64,000 nucleotides of DNA, taken from Selenomonas sputigena (GTDB lineage: Bacteria; Bacillota; Negativicutes; Selenomonadales; Selenomonadaceae). How positions within the stretch are numbered: the stretch's first letter is position 1; each line of letters opens with the position of its first letter. A program made the position numbers and the translations under genes. The notes below the pieces were generated by a model that saw only the letters and a program-made list of their open reading frames with translations, was not told the DNA's origin and did not search any database. Location: positions 963,808 to 1,027,807 of the forward strand of contig NZ_CP110383.1 of assembly GCF_026015965.1 (NCBI RefSeq), in the 5' to 3' direction. Positions 30,166 through 37,798 of the stretch are shown here, piece after piece.

Positions 30166-31791
30166 TTGTCGCAGTAAATCTCGCCGACGGTTGATGATTT
30201 CCGCCATGAGCATTTTGCCGCGAATATCGGGGTGAAGGCCGTCTACGGAAAGCTCCGGCGCCATAACAGCATGATTCGCATCATAGAAGTAAGGTTCCAG
30301 ATCGACGTAATACTTCTGACTGCGAATATAAGCATTGACTCGTGCAAGTTTTTGCTGCCACAGAGGATCAGTATCCGCATGGAATGCGCTGCGGATATTC
30401 TTCGGGTTGATGGGCATGAGCGTGAGGAAGATCGGTCGAATGTCGTTCGCCTCACACTTCTTTTTGATAGCGTCGAGATCAGAGATGATTTGTTCGGCGC
30501 TGATTTCTTCGGCTCGCAGACTATTCGATCCTGTGAGTATCAAAAGGTTGTAGGGATGGAAATATAGAACGTCTTTCTCAAAACGGAGCATCGACGTATG
30601 CGCCGTATCACCGCTTCGCCCAATGTTGACAGTGGGAAAATCAAGGTAGGTTGTAAAACTATACTCAAGGTCAATGGGAGAAAATGACAAAGCTCCGCCA
30701 CCATGTGTAATGCTGTCGCCGAAAGCGGCGGCAAAAATGCGACTGTTTTTTTCTTTTACGGTAAATTTCTCCACGTCCGAATATGTGCCGATCGTATTGC
30801 CATTTGCGTCAATCGCACGCACGCGCCAATAATATTCTCCGGCATAGGGACGCGGGTATTCATCATAACAGCTGAAGGCACCTTCAACCTTTTGCGCCCA
30901 TTGACGATTTTTGGCAGGCTGCGTATTGTTGTTTTCGTCGGATGCAGGAGGAGTGACCATAAGCTCAACTTCATAATTCTCACAGCCGTTCAGAGGTATC
31001 CATTGATAAACGGGATAAACAGGTTCTGTCGCATTTGGCATTTGATCGAAGTTGTTGATCAAGGGTTTCGTTGGCAGCGGTTCATCGGCCTTGATATAAA
31101 TCGGCTCAGCCTCGGAAAATTCGCCAATCGTTTCATGGTGGAAGCCAAGCGCGCGCACACGCCAATACAAGATGCCCGTCTCGCCATTTACAAAAGGTGT
31201 AAGATCGACCTGATAGCCATTTGTAAATATCTGCTTCGTACTGTAAAGATGATTCTTGCGCGACATTGCTGTACCGCCTTCGGCATCGGGCTTGTCCGAG
31301 AGAATTTCCAGTTCGTAGCAGACGGCTCCGGGAATGCTGTGCCAGACGAGGAAAGGCTTGCGGCTTGCCGGATGATCTTTCGTGTATTCGAAGATGGGAC
31401 GCGGCCGCAGCGGCTCTTTGAAATTTGGATTTTCAACAACATTGGAAGGAGGTGTGAGCTGCCCGAACATCCCGAATGCCGTGATGCGGTAATACATGGA
31501 AATCGGCGTCGCGGGCATCTCGTAGGAAGCCTTGAAGGTCAACTCAGACTCGAAGGCATGATATTCCGGCTCACCTTCAACAAGTCCCGTCGTCTTGGAA
31601 AGCGCTTCGATTCGGTAGAAGCATGGATAGGGAAGCCTTTTCCATGAAATCACGACATGGTCGCCCTTGTTTTCAAAAATTGGGTCGAACGGTATGTTGC
31701 GCAGGCCGAGCACATCGGTTTTCTCCGTCAAGAAAATACAGAGAAAGGTAAAGAATAAGATGACGAAGGTAAACAAAAGAAATTTTTTCAT
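30163..31791 (-). CDS. Membrane-anchored SGNH/GDSL hydrolase with fibronectin-III-like N-terminal repeats
   Basis: A 542-residue exported or membrane-anchored protein. Residues 4-22 form an N-terminal hydrophobic helix without a clear cleavage site. Three fibronectin-type-III-like repeats follow (about 35-118, 130-235, 248-346), each ending in a pattern like YYRITAFG, LYWRVRALG or YYWRVRAID. The C-terminal SGNH hydrolase domain (about 350-540) has the nucleophile Ser360 in AAFGDSITHGGG, an LTGSN block, and the catalytic Asp517/His520 in VDGLHPD. It is probably an esterase acting on polysaccharide or lipid acyl groups at the cell surface; the substrate is unknown. It is the only minus-strand gene among plus-strand neighbours and is convergent with ftsK. 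Confidence 0.82.
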   Translation of the reverse strand: MKKFLLFTFVILFFTFLCIFLTEKTDVLGLRNIPFDPIFENKGDHVVISWKRLPYPCFYRIEALSKTTGLVEGEPEYHAFESELTFKASYEMPATPISMYYRITAFGMFGQLTPPSNVVENPNFKEPLRPRPIFEYTKDHPASRKPFLVWHSIPGAVCYELEILSDKPDAEGGTAMSRKNHLYSTKQIFTNGYQVDLTPFVNGETGILYWRVRALGFHHETIGEFSEAEPIYIKADEPLPTKPLINNFDQMPNATEPVYPVYQWIPLNGCENYEVELMVTPPASDENNNTQPAKNRQWAQKVEGAFSCYDEYPRPYAGEYYWRVRAIDANGNTIGTYSDVEKFTVKEKNSRIFAAAFGDSITHGGGALSFSPIDLEYSFTTYLDFPTVNIGRSGDTAHTSMLRFEKDVLYFHPYNLLILTGSNSLRAEEISAEQIISDLDAIKKKCEANDIRPIFLTLMPINPKNIRSAFHADTDPLWQQKLARVNAYIRSQKYYVDLEPYFYDANHAVMAPELSVDGLHPDIRGKMLMAEIINRRRDLLRQ

Positions 31792-31840
31792 AACAGCACC
31801 ACAAAAAGAAAATAAAGGTTATAATAATAACTAAAGTATT

Positions 31841-31849
31841 AGTATACCA
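31841..31849 (-). promoter_or_regulatory. Extended -10 promoter for the SGNH-hydrolase gene
   Basis: On the minus strand TGG is followed by TATACT, about 50 bases upstream of the ATG at 31791. No good -35 is visible. The A/T-rich gap 31792-31909 between this gene and cobO must hold promoters for both. Confidence 0.35.
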
Positions 31850-31909
31850 TGTTTTTACTTTGTGGAATAGACAGACGAGAAAAAACTTATGCGTTAAAGG
31901 AGATCTGTG

Positions 31910-32449
31910 ATGAAAAGAAAAGGACTTGTTCTCGTGCACACGGGTGAGGGAAAAGGGAAGACGACGGCGGCAATCGGTCTTGCTGTGCGCGCTTGGGGGG
32001 ATGGCTTTCGCATTCTGATTCTGCAATTTATCAAGGGAAGCTGGAAGTATGGCGAACTTTCCGCGCTCAAGGCTCTTGCCGAAATCGACGGGCGCATAGA
32101 AATCCGTCCGACGGGCATAGGATTTACAAGGAACGCTTCTTCAGAAGAAATGGCGGTACACAGGGAAAAAGCTCAGACGGCACTGCAGGAAGCCTTGACA
32201 GAAATGACGAGTGGACAATGGGACATGATCATCCTCGATGAAATCAATTATGCCTTGAAATTCGGTTTGCTCGAAGAGCAGGAAGTATTGGAACTTTTAT
32301 CGCAAAAGCCCACGGATCTTCATCTTGTATTGACGGGGAGGAACGCCTTGCCTGCCATCATCGACTGCGCCGATCTTGTGACGGAAATGAGGCTCATAAA
32401 GCATCCGTTTCAGAAGGGCATACGTGCGCAGAAAGGAATTGAGTTCTAA
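31910..32449 (+). CDS. cobO: Cob(I)yrinic acid a,c-diamide adenosyltransferase, CobO/BtuR type
   Basis: A 179-residue corrinoid adenosyltransferase. It transfers the 5'-deoxyadenosyl group of ATP to cob(I)alamin or cob(I)yrinic acid diamide. The P-loop is HTGEGKGKTTAAIGLA (about 10-25), and FIKGSWKYGE, DMIILDEINYALKFG and LVLTGRNALP match the family. A standard AAAGGAG site precedes the ATG. No other cobalamin genes are near and there is no room for a cobalamin riboswitch in the leader, so it may serve B12 salvage. Confidence 0.93.
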   Translation: MKRKGLVLVHTGEGKGKTTAAIGLAVRAWGDGFRILILQFIKGSWKYGELSALKALAEIDGRIEIRPTGIGFTRNASSEEMAVHREKAQTALQEALTEMTSGQWDMIILDEINYALKFGLLEEQEVLELLSQKPTDLHLVLTGRNALPAIIDCADLVTEMRLIKHPFQKGIRAQKGIEF

Positions 32450-32464
32450 GTCTCGATAAACTTC

Positions 32465-32493
32465 TTGAATGTAAAGGCGAATTGCGATAAAAT
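32465..32493 (+). promoter_or_regulatory. Promoter for ilvD
   Basis: TTGAAT (32465-32470), 17-base spacer, TAAAAT (32488-32493), about 50 bases before the ilvD ATG. Confidence 0.6.
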
Positions 32494-32545
32494 CTAGGGT
32501 ATGTTTCGTGAAGAATTGTGTTTTTTATAGATAGGCGGGATACTT

Positions 32546-34198
32546 ATGAGAAGTGATGTTGTAAAAAAAGGGGCGACGCGCTGTGCGCATCGATCCTTGT
32601 TCCATGCGATGGGCTATGGTCCTGAGGATTTGCAGAAGCCGCTGATTGGCATTTGCAACTCATTTAATGAGGTGATTCCCGGGCATATCCACTTGCGTGA
32701 GATTGCGGCTGCGGCGAAGCTCGGTGTGGCTGCCGCTGGCGGTACGCCGCTGGAGTTTCCTGCCATCGGTGTTTGCGACGGCATTGCCATGGGGCATACG
32801 GGAATGAAGTATTCGCTCGCCAGCCGCGAACTTATCGCCGACTCCATCGAGTCCGTGGCAATGGCATCGGGCTTTGACGGACTCGTGCTCATTCCAAACT
32901 GCGACAAAGTCGTGCCCGGCATGTTGATGGCGGCGGCACGCTTGAATATTCCGGCGATCGTCGTCAGCGGCGGACCGATGCTCGCGGGACGCTTCCACGG
33001 ACAGGATGTCAGTGTCAGCCAGTCTTTTGAAGCGGCGGGCAAATTTGCCGCAGGACTCATCGACGAAAGCGTCATGGAAGAGCTCGAAGAGCAGGCATGT
33101 CCAAGCTGCGGTTCCTGTGCCGGACTTTTTACGGCAAACACGATGAACAGTTTGACGGAAGTTCTTGGCATGGGGCTGCCGGGCAATGGCACGATTCCCG
33201 CGGCTTATACGGGAGCGCGCAGACTCTTGGCGAAACGTGCCGGCGCCGTCATCATGGAACTCATCAAAAACGATGTGAAGCCGCGTGACATCATGACGCG
33301 CGAGGCCTTTGAAAATGCCATCACGGTGGATATGGGCGTGGGAGGCTCTTCGAACACCGTGCTTCACCTGACTGCCATTGCCCATGAGGCTGGTATAGAG
33401 CTTCCAGCGCCGCTCTTCGACGAAATCAGCCGCCGCACGCCGTATCTGACGAAGCTCAGTCCAGCAGGGAAGCATCACATGCAGGATCTCAATGAGGCTG
33501 GCGGCTTGCCCGCCGTCATGAAGGAGCTTTCGCGCAAGGGACTCATTCATCTCGACGCTTTGACCGTCACGGGCACGGTGGCAGAGCGCATCAAGAATGC
33601 GAAGATCGTGCGCCCCGATGTCATCCGCACGGTCGATGACCCTTACCGCAAGCAGGGAGGCCTTGCGATTTTGCAGGGAAATCTGGCACCGGACTACGCT
33701 GTTGTCAAAGCGTCAGCTGTGGCTGAAGATATGCTCGTCTATAAGGGAACGGCGAAATGTTTTTCCTCGGAAGAGGCCGGCGTCAACGCCATCATGGCGG
33801 GTGAGATTCATGACGGTGATGTCGTCGTCATACGCTACGAAGGCCCGAAGGGAGGCCCCGGCATGCAAGAGATGCTGAATCCGACGGCCGTCATCACAGG
33901 CATGGGGCTGAAGGTGGCACTCATCACGGACGGACGTTTCAGTGGGGCGAGCCAGGGAGCCTGCATCGGGCATATCTCGCCTGAAGCCATGGCGGGCGGT
34001 CCCATTGCGCTCATTGAGGACGGTGACATCATCTCGATTGACATCCCCAATCGCTCGCTGCGCTTGGAAGTCAGTGATGAGGAACTTGCGCGGCGCAAGG
34101 CAGCATGGAAGAAGCCGGAACCGAAGATTAAGACAGGCTACCTCGCTCGCTACGCCAAACTCACGACATCGGCGAGCACGGGCGCTGTTCTGCAATAA
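32546..34198 (+). CDS. ilvD: Dihydroxy-acid dehydratase
   Basis: A 550-residue Fe-S dehydratase in valine, leucine and isoleucine synthesis, turning 2,3-dihydroxy acids into 2-keto acids. Cluster-ligand cysteines lie in ICNSFNE, LIPNCDK (about 119-125) and [17 protein letters not shown] (about 189-205); the C-terminal [19 protein letters not shown] is typical. Standard length. It stands alone here, without other ilv/leu genes, behind its own promoter, and is followed closely by trmL. Confidence 0.96.
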   Translation: MRSDVVKKGATRCAHRSLFHAMGYGPEDLQKPLIGICNSFNEVIPGHIHLREIAAAAKLGVAAAGGTPLEFPAIGVCDGIAMGHTGMKYSLASRELIADSIESVAMASGFDGLVLIPNCDKVVPGMLMAAARLNIPAIVVSGGPMLAGRFHGQDVSVSQSFEAAGKFAAGLIDESVMEELEEQACPSCGSCAGLFTANTMNSLTEVLGMGLPGNGTIPAAYTGARRLLAKRAGAVIMELIKNDVKPRDIMTREAFENAITVDMGVGGSSNTVLHLTAIAHEAGIELPAPLFDEISRRTPYLTKLSPAGKHHMQDLNEAGGLPAVMKELSRKGLIHLDALTVTGTVAERIKNAKIVRPDVIRTVDDPYRKQGGLAILQGNLAPDYAVVKASAVAEDMLVYKGTAKCFSSEEAGVNAIMAGEIHDGDVVVIRYEGPKGGPGMQEMLNPTAVITGMGLKVALITDGRFSGASQGACIGHISPEAMAGGPIALIEDGDIISIDIPNRSLRLEVSDEELARRKAAWKKPEPKIKTGYLARYAKLTTSASTGAVLQ

Positions 34199-34213
34199 GC
34201 ACGGGAGGCATTC

Positions 34214-34696
34214 TTGCATATCGTTTTGATTGAGCCGGAGATCCCCGGCAACACGGGAAATATCGCACGTCTTTGCGCTGTCAGTGGCATAGAATTGCAT
34301 CTCGTCAAACCGTTGGGATTCTCGGTCGAGGACAAGTATCTGAAGCGTGCGGGACTCGACTATTGGCACTTGGTGAAGGTGCATTATCACGAAAATTTCT
34401 CCGAGGTTCTGCGTCTTTTTGCTGGCCGGCAATTTTATTACTGCTCAAAAAAAGCGCCTCGATCTTACGACGCCGTATCTTATGCGGAAGATGATCTACT
34501 TGTTTTCGGCAAGGAAACTGCGGGAATTCCTGAAACTCTGCTTGAAGAGCACTGGGAAAACTGCATTCGCATTCCCATGCGTCCCGGAGCACGTTCCTTG
34601 AATCTTTCGAGCGCCGCTGCCATCGTGGCCTATGAAGCCATGCGCCAGATCGGCTTTCCAGGACTTGACTCTTCTGGGCACTGGCATGAAAGTTGA
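34214..34696 (+). CDS. trmL: tRNA (cytidine/uridine-34-2'-O)-methyltransferase TrmL
   Basis: A 160-residue SPOUT methyltransferase that methylates the wobble base of certain leucine tRNAs. Family motifs: HIVLIEPEIPGNTGNIARLC at the N-terminus, FGKETAGIP (about 97-105) and IPMRPGARSLNLSSAAAIV forming the SAM-binding knot at the C-terminus. The start is TTG 34214 with a GGGAGG site; no in-frame ATG is near. It is 15 bases after ilvD and probably in the same transcript. Confidence 0.94.
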   Translation: MHIVLIEPEIPGNTGNIARLCAVSGIELHLVKPLGFSVEDKYLKRAGLDYWHLVKVHYHENFSEVLRLFAGRQFYYCSKKAPRSYDAVSYAEDDLLVFGKETAGIPETLLEEHWENCIRIPMRPGARSLNLSSAAAIVAYEAMRQIGFPGLDSSGHWHES

Positions 34697-34764
34697 GGAA
34701 AGCGTGATGGGAAAAGTATCTTGTTTACAGTTACGAGAAGAAAACGATTTTGAGATGGGGCTGA

Positions 34765-35688
34765 ATGGATTTGCAAAACAATCAGAAATTTGTTGACGAG
34801 ATTCGCAGTCGAATGGCACCAGAGCATATCCTCTTAAATGAACCGATGAAGGATCATACGACATTTCGGATCGGCGGGCCGGCGGACTGCTTGATCTTGC
34901 CTGCATCCATGGAAGATGTGGCGTTCGTTTTCCAATGTTTGAAAAGACATGACATTCCCTTTGTGATTCTTGGCAATGGATCAAACGTGCTCGTATTGGA
35001 CAAGGGGATTCGCGGAGCCGTCATCAAGTTTAATTCTCCGATTTCTACCATTCGGAAGAAGAAGAATACACTTACGGCAGGGGCAGGTGCGCTTCTTCGT
35101 GATGTATCGGTATTTGCGGCTGAAAACAGTCTTTCCGGCATGGAATTTGCCTGTGGTATACCAGGAAGCATAGGTGGAGCCGTATTTATGAATGCCGGGG
35201 CTTACGACGGAGAAATGAAGAACATTGTTTCTGCGGTTCGCGCGATTTCTCCAAAAGGGGAGATCGTGCAGTTTGCGGCAAATGAATTGGATTTCGGCTA
35301 TCGTCACAGCATATTTCAAGAGAACGGCTGTGCAATCTGTGAGGTTGACCTGACTCTTGCGCCAGGCAATGCAGAGGAAATCAAAGAAAAGATCGCCGGT
35401 TTCACCAAGCGCAGGGAAAGCAAACAGCCATTGGAGATGCCAAGTGCCGGCAGCACGTTCAAGCGCCCCGAAGGACACTATGCGGGAACTTTGATTGAAC
35501 AGACAGGACTCAAGGGCTTCACTGTCGGCGGAGCGCAGGTTTCTGATAAACATGCAGGATTCGTCGTGAACGCAGGAGATGCTACGGCGAAGGATGTGCT
35601 GGAGCTTATCCGGCAAGTACAAGACCGTGTCTTTGAAAAGCATCACGTCAAGCTGTTTCCCGAAGTTCGTATCTTGGGGGAAGCGTAA
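34765..35688 (+). CDS. murB: UDP-N-acetylenolpyruvoylglucosamine reductase
   Basis: A 307-residue FAD-containing enzyme that reduces UDP-GlcNAc-enolpyruvate to UDP-MurNAc in peptidoglycan synthesis. It has TTFRIGGPADCL, ILGNGSNVLV, and GIPGSIGGAVFMNAGAYDGE (about 131-150) for FAD, the catalytic serine in PSAGSTFKRP, and the final catalytic glutamate in LFPEVRILGE. This is the type II form usual in Firmicutes. It is followed by a 185-base gap holding the promoter and leader of the rimP operon. Confidence 0.96.
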   Translation: MDLQNNQKFVDEIRSRMAPEHILLNEPMKDHTTFRIGGPADCLILPASMEDVAFVFQCLKRHDIPFVILGNGSNVLVLDKGIRGAVIKFNSPISTIRKKKNTLTAGAGALLRDVSVFAAENSLSGMEFACGIPGSIGGAVFMNAGAYDGEMKNIVSAVRAISPKGEIVQFAANELDFGYRHSIFQENGCAICEVDLTLAPGNAEEIKEKIAGFTKRRESKQPLEMPSAGSTFKRPEGHYAGTLIEQTGLKGFTVGGAQVSDKHAGFVVNAGDATAKDVLELIRQVQDRVFEKHHVKLFPEVRILGEA

Positions 35689-35722
35689 CGTAACGTAAAT
35701 CCGGTTTGCATAGATTTCACTG

Positions 35723-35751
35723 TTTACATTTCTTTCGATTGATGGTAAAAT
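35723..35751 (+). promoter_or_regulatory. Promoter of the rimP-nusA-infB operon
   Basis: TTTACA (35723-35728), 17-base spacer, TAAAAT (35746-35751). It lies about 120 bases upstream of rimP, leaving a leader of about 115 nt with two hairpins. Confidence 0.7.
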
Positions 35752-35780
35752 GACAAGAGTCAATTTAAGTCGTTTGTATG

Positions 35781-35804
35781 AAGAGTGGGCGTTTGCCCAC
35801 TCTT
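35781..35804 (+). terminator. Leader hairpin 1 of the rimP operon (possible attenuator)
   Basis: A perfect 10-bp stem, AAGAGTGGGC (35781-35790) with GCCCACTCTT (35795-35804), loop GTTT, then TAATCTT. It lies in the leader between promoter and rimP, so it may cut transcription short or act as an RNA control element rather than a plain terminator. Confidence 0.6.
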
Positions 35805-35820
35805 TAATCTTATGCACAAG

Positions 35821-35842
35821 AGCCCGTTTAACACAACGGGCT
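35821..35842 (+). promoter_or_regulatory. Leader hairpin 2 of the rimP operon
   Basis: A perfect 8-bp stem, AGCCCGTT (35821-35828) with AACGGGCT (35835-35842), 16 bases after hairpin 1 and about 20 before the rimP Shine-Dalgarno. It lacks a T-tract. With hairpin 1 it forms a structured leader. Confidence 0.5.
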
Positions 35843-35873
35843 GCAATATGCGCGGCAAAAGAGGAGGGCTTTT

Positions 35874-36326
35874 GTGGCAAAACACATAGAAGAGGCCGTT
35901 GAGGCTATCGTACAAGAGATCGTTCAGGATTCCAATTTGGAAGTTGTCGATGTCGAATATGTCAAGGAGCGCGACTGGTATTTGCGCGTCTACCTTGATA
36001 AAGAAGGCGGCATTGAGATTGACGACTGTCAGAGGGTCAGCGAAACGCTTGAGCAGATTCTTGATGAAAAAGATTTGCTGACGGAGGCGTATATCCTCGA
36101 AGTATCATCTCCAGGACTCGACCGCGTCTTGAAAAAAGCGCGCGACTTTGAACGCGAGCAGGGGAAAGCGGTAGATGTGACATTCTATGCGCCTGTCGAC
36201 GGCAAAAAGACGTGGGTGGGAACGCTTACAGGATATGACCCAGGAAAGAATGCCATCGTGCTGGATGGGGAAAAAGAATTGTCTTTGGAAAAAATAGCAC
36301 AGGTGCGTCTGCACATAGATTTTTAA
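35874..36326 (+). CDS. rimP: Ribosome maturation factor RimP
   Basis: A 150-residue protein needed for maturation of the 30S subunit. The two-domain family pattern is present: EEAVEAIVQEIVQDSNLEVVDVEYVKERDWYLRVYLD-like N-terminus (read in parts) with the central EVSSPGLDRVLKKARDFER, then an SH3-like C-terminal domain. GTG 35874 is preceded by a strong GAGGAGGG. First gene of the classic rimP-nusA-ylxR-infB-rbfA operon. Confidence 0.94.
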   Translation: MAKHIEEAVEAIVQEIVQDSNLEVVDVEYVKERDWYLRVYLDKEGGIEIDDCQRVSETLEQILDEKDLLTEAYILEVSSPGLDRVLKKARDFEREQGKAVDVTFYAPVDGKKTWVGTLTGYDPGKNAIVLDGEKELSLEKIAQVRLHIDF

Positions 36327-36344
36327 GCATTGGGAGGAAGAGCT

Positions 36345-37487
36345 TTGGCCAGCAGGAAAGAGAAGGTAAAGAAGAAGGATAACGACGGGGACTTTTTGGA
36401 AGCCGTACATGCTTTGGGCAAGGAACGGGGCTTGGAAGCCGAGGTGCTTTTCGCCGCAATCGAAGCGGCTCTGAGTTCTGCTTACCTAAAAGACTTCAAG
36501 ACTGCCGAACAAGTGCGCGTCGCCTTGGATCGCATGACAGGAAAATACCATGTTTATGCAACGAAAACCGTCGTTGAAGAGGTTGAGGACGACGCCCGAC
36601 AGATTTCTCTTGCAGATGCGCGCGCCATCAATCCCAATTATGAGGTTGATGACAAGATCGAACTGGAGGTGACTCCTGCAACGTTCGGGCGCATCGCAGC
36701 ACAGACGGCGAAGCAGGTCGTCGTGCAACATATACGCGAAGCGGAACGCGGCATCGTCTATGAGGAATTTTCCAATCGTGACGGCGATATCGTCACGGGT
36801 CGTGTGCAGCGCGTAGAAGCAAAGAATGTATTCATCGACCTCGGCAAAACGGAAGCTGTCCTCACAGCGACAGAGCAGATCCCGGGGGAAGAGTACCACC
36901 ACGGCGATCGCATCAAGGCATATATCATCGAGGTCTGCAAGACGGTCAAAGGGCCGCGGGTGCTCGTATCGAGAACGCATCCAGGGCTTTTGAAGAGGCT
37001 TTTTGAGCTTGAAGTTCCCGAGATTCAAGAAGGTGTCGTGGAAATCAAGTCCGTGGCGCGAGAACCGGGCATGCGCTCAAAGATCGCCGTCTATTCCAAG
37101 GATGAGAATGTCGATCCCGTAGGCTCCAGCGTCGGTCACAAAGGGATGCGCGTGCAGGCGATCGTCGATGAGCTGAGAAATGAAAAAATTGATATTGTCA
37201 AGTGGAATCCCGAGCCTGCAAAGTTCATCGCGAACGCCTTGAGCCCTGCAAAAGTCATTTCCGTGGCAATCAATGAAGAGGCGAAGGAATCGCGTGTCGT
37301 GGTGCCCGGCTATCAGCTTTCTCTTGCCATCGGCAAGGAAGGACAGAACGTCCGCTTGGCGGCCAAACTGACAGGCTGGAAAATCGATATCAAAAATGAA
37401 GAGCAGGCTGCGGCAGAGACGCTCGATGAGTCCATGAGCGTCATTGAAGTGACAGGCGAGGAATCCTTTACGGCTGAGGGCGACTGA
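36345..37487 (+). CDS. nusA: Transcription termination/antitermination factor NusA
   Basis: A 380-residue RNA polymerase-associated factor controlling pausing, termination and antitermination. It has the N-terminal RNAP-binding domain (about 8-125), S1 domain (about 130-200, GDIVTGRVQRVEAKNVFIDLG in parts), and two KH domains (about 205-345) with DPVGSSVGHKGMRVQAI and LAIGKEGQNVRLAAKLTGW. It lacks the acidic C-terminal repeats of E. coli NusA, as in most Firmicutes. The start TTG 36345 has a GGGAGGA site; an in-frame TTG at 36330 is inside that site. NusA often feeds back on its own leader, which fits the hairpins upstream of rimP. Confidence 0.95.
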   Translation: MASRKEKVKKKDNDGDFLEAVHALGKERGLEAEVLFAAIEAALSSAYLKDFKTAEQVRVALDRMTGKYHVYATKTVVEEVEDDARQISLADARAINPNYEVDDKIELEVTPATFGRIAAQTAKQVVVQHIREAERGIVYEEFSNRDGDIVTGRVQRVEAKNVFIDLGKTEAVLTATEQIPGEEYHHGDRIKAYIIEVCKTVKGPRVLVSRTHPGLLKRLFELEVPEIQEGVVEIKSVAREPGMRSKIAVYSKDENVDPVGSSVGHKGMRVQAIVDELRNEKIDIVKWNPEPAKFIANALSPAKVISVAINEEAKESRVVVPGYQLSLAIGKEGQNVRLAAKLTGWKIDIKNEEQAAAETLDESMSVIEVTGEESFTAEGD

Positions 37488-37488
37488 C

Positions 37489-37779
37489 ATGAAAGGTCAG
37501 AAAAAGATTCCGGAACGCATGTGCTTGGGCTGTCGTACGGTTCATCCGAAAAAGGATATGATTCGTGTCGTCCGAAGCCCGGAAAATGTATATTCCGTAG
37601 ATATGACAGGCAAAAGCCCTGGACGGGGAGCATATATTTGCCGAAACGAAGAATGTTTCCGCCGTGCGGAAAAGGAGCATGGCTTTGAGCGGGCTTTCAA
37701 GAGCAAGATGGAAGCCGCCATATACGAGACGCTGAGAAAAGAAATTTTTCAAGATGAAGCGGCGTCTAAAGAAAGCTGA
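37489..37779 (+). CDS. ylxR: YlxR family RNA-binding protein (RnpM type)
   Basis: A 96-residue basic protein of the YlxR (DUF448) family. The signature is clear: [19 protein letters not shown] (about 8-26) and [17 protein letters not shown] (about 42-58). B. subtilis YlxR binds RNA and has been linked to RNase P activity (RnpM). It starts one base after the nusA stop. The L7Ae-like ylxQ gene that usually follows in Firmicutes is missing; infB comes next. Confidence 0.92.
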   Translation: MKGQKKIPERMCLGCRTVHPKKDMIRVVRSPENVYSVDMTGKSPGRGAYICRNEECFRRAEKEHGFERAFKSKMEAAIYETLRKEIFQDEAASKES

Positions 37780-37798
37780 TATCAGCGGGGGTGGATCG

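Noticed and set aside
32501-32530. A short reading frame in the ilvD leader with two leucines, as a possible attenuation leader peptide
   Set aside because: Only nine codons, no run of branched-chain codons, and no terminator/antiterminator pair follows.
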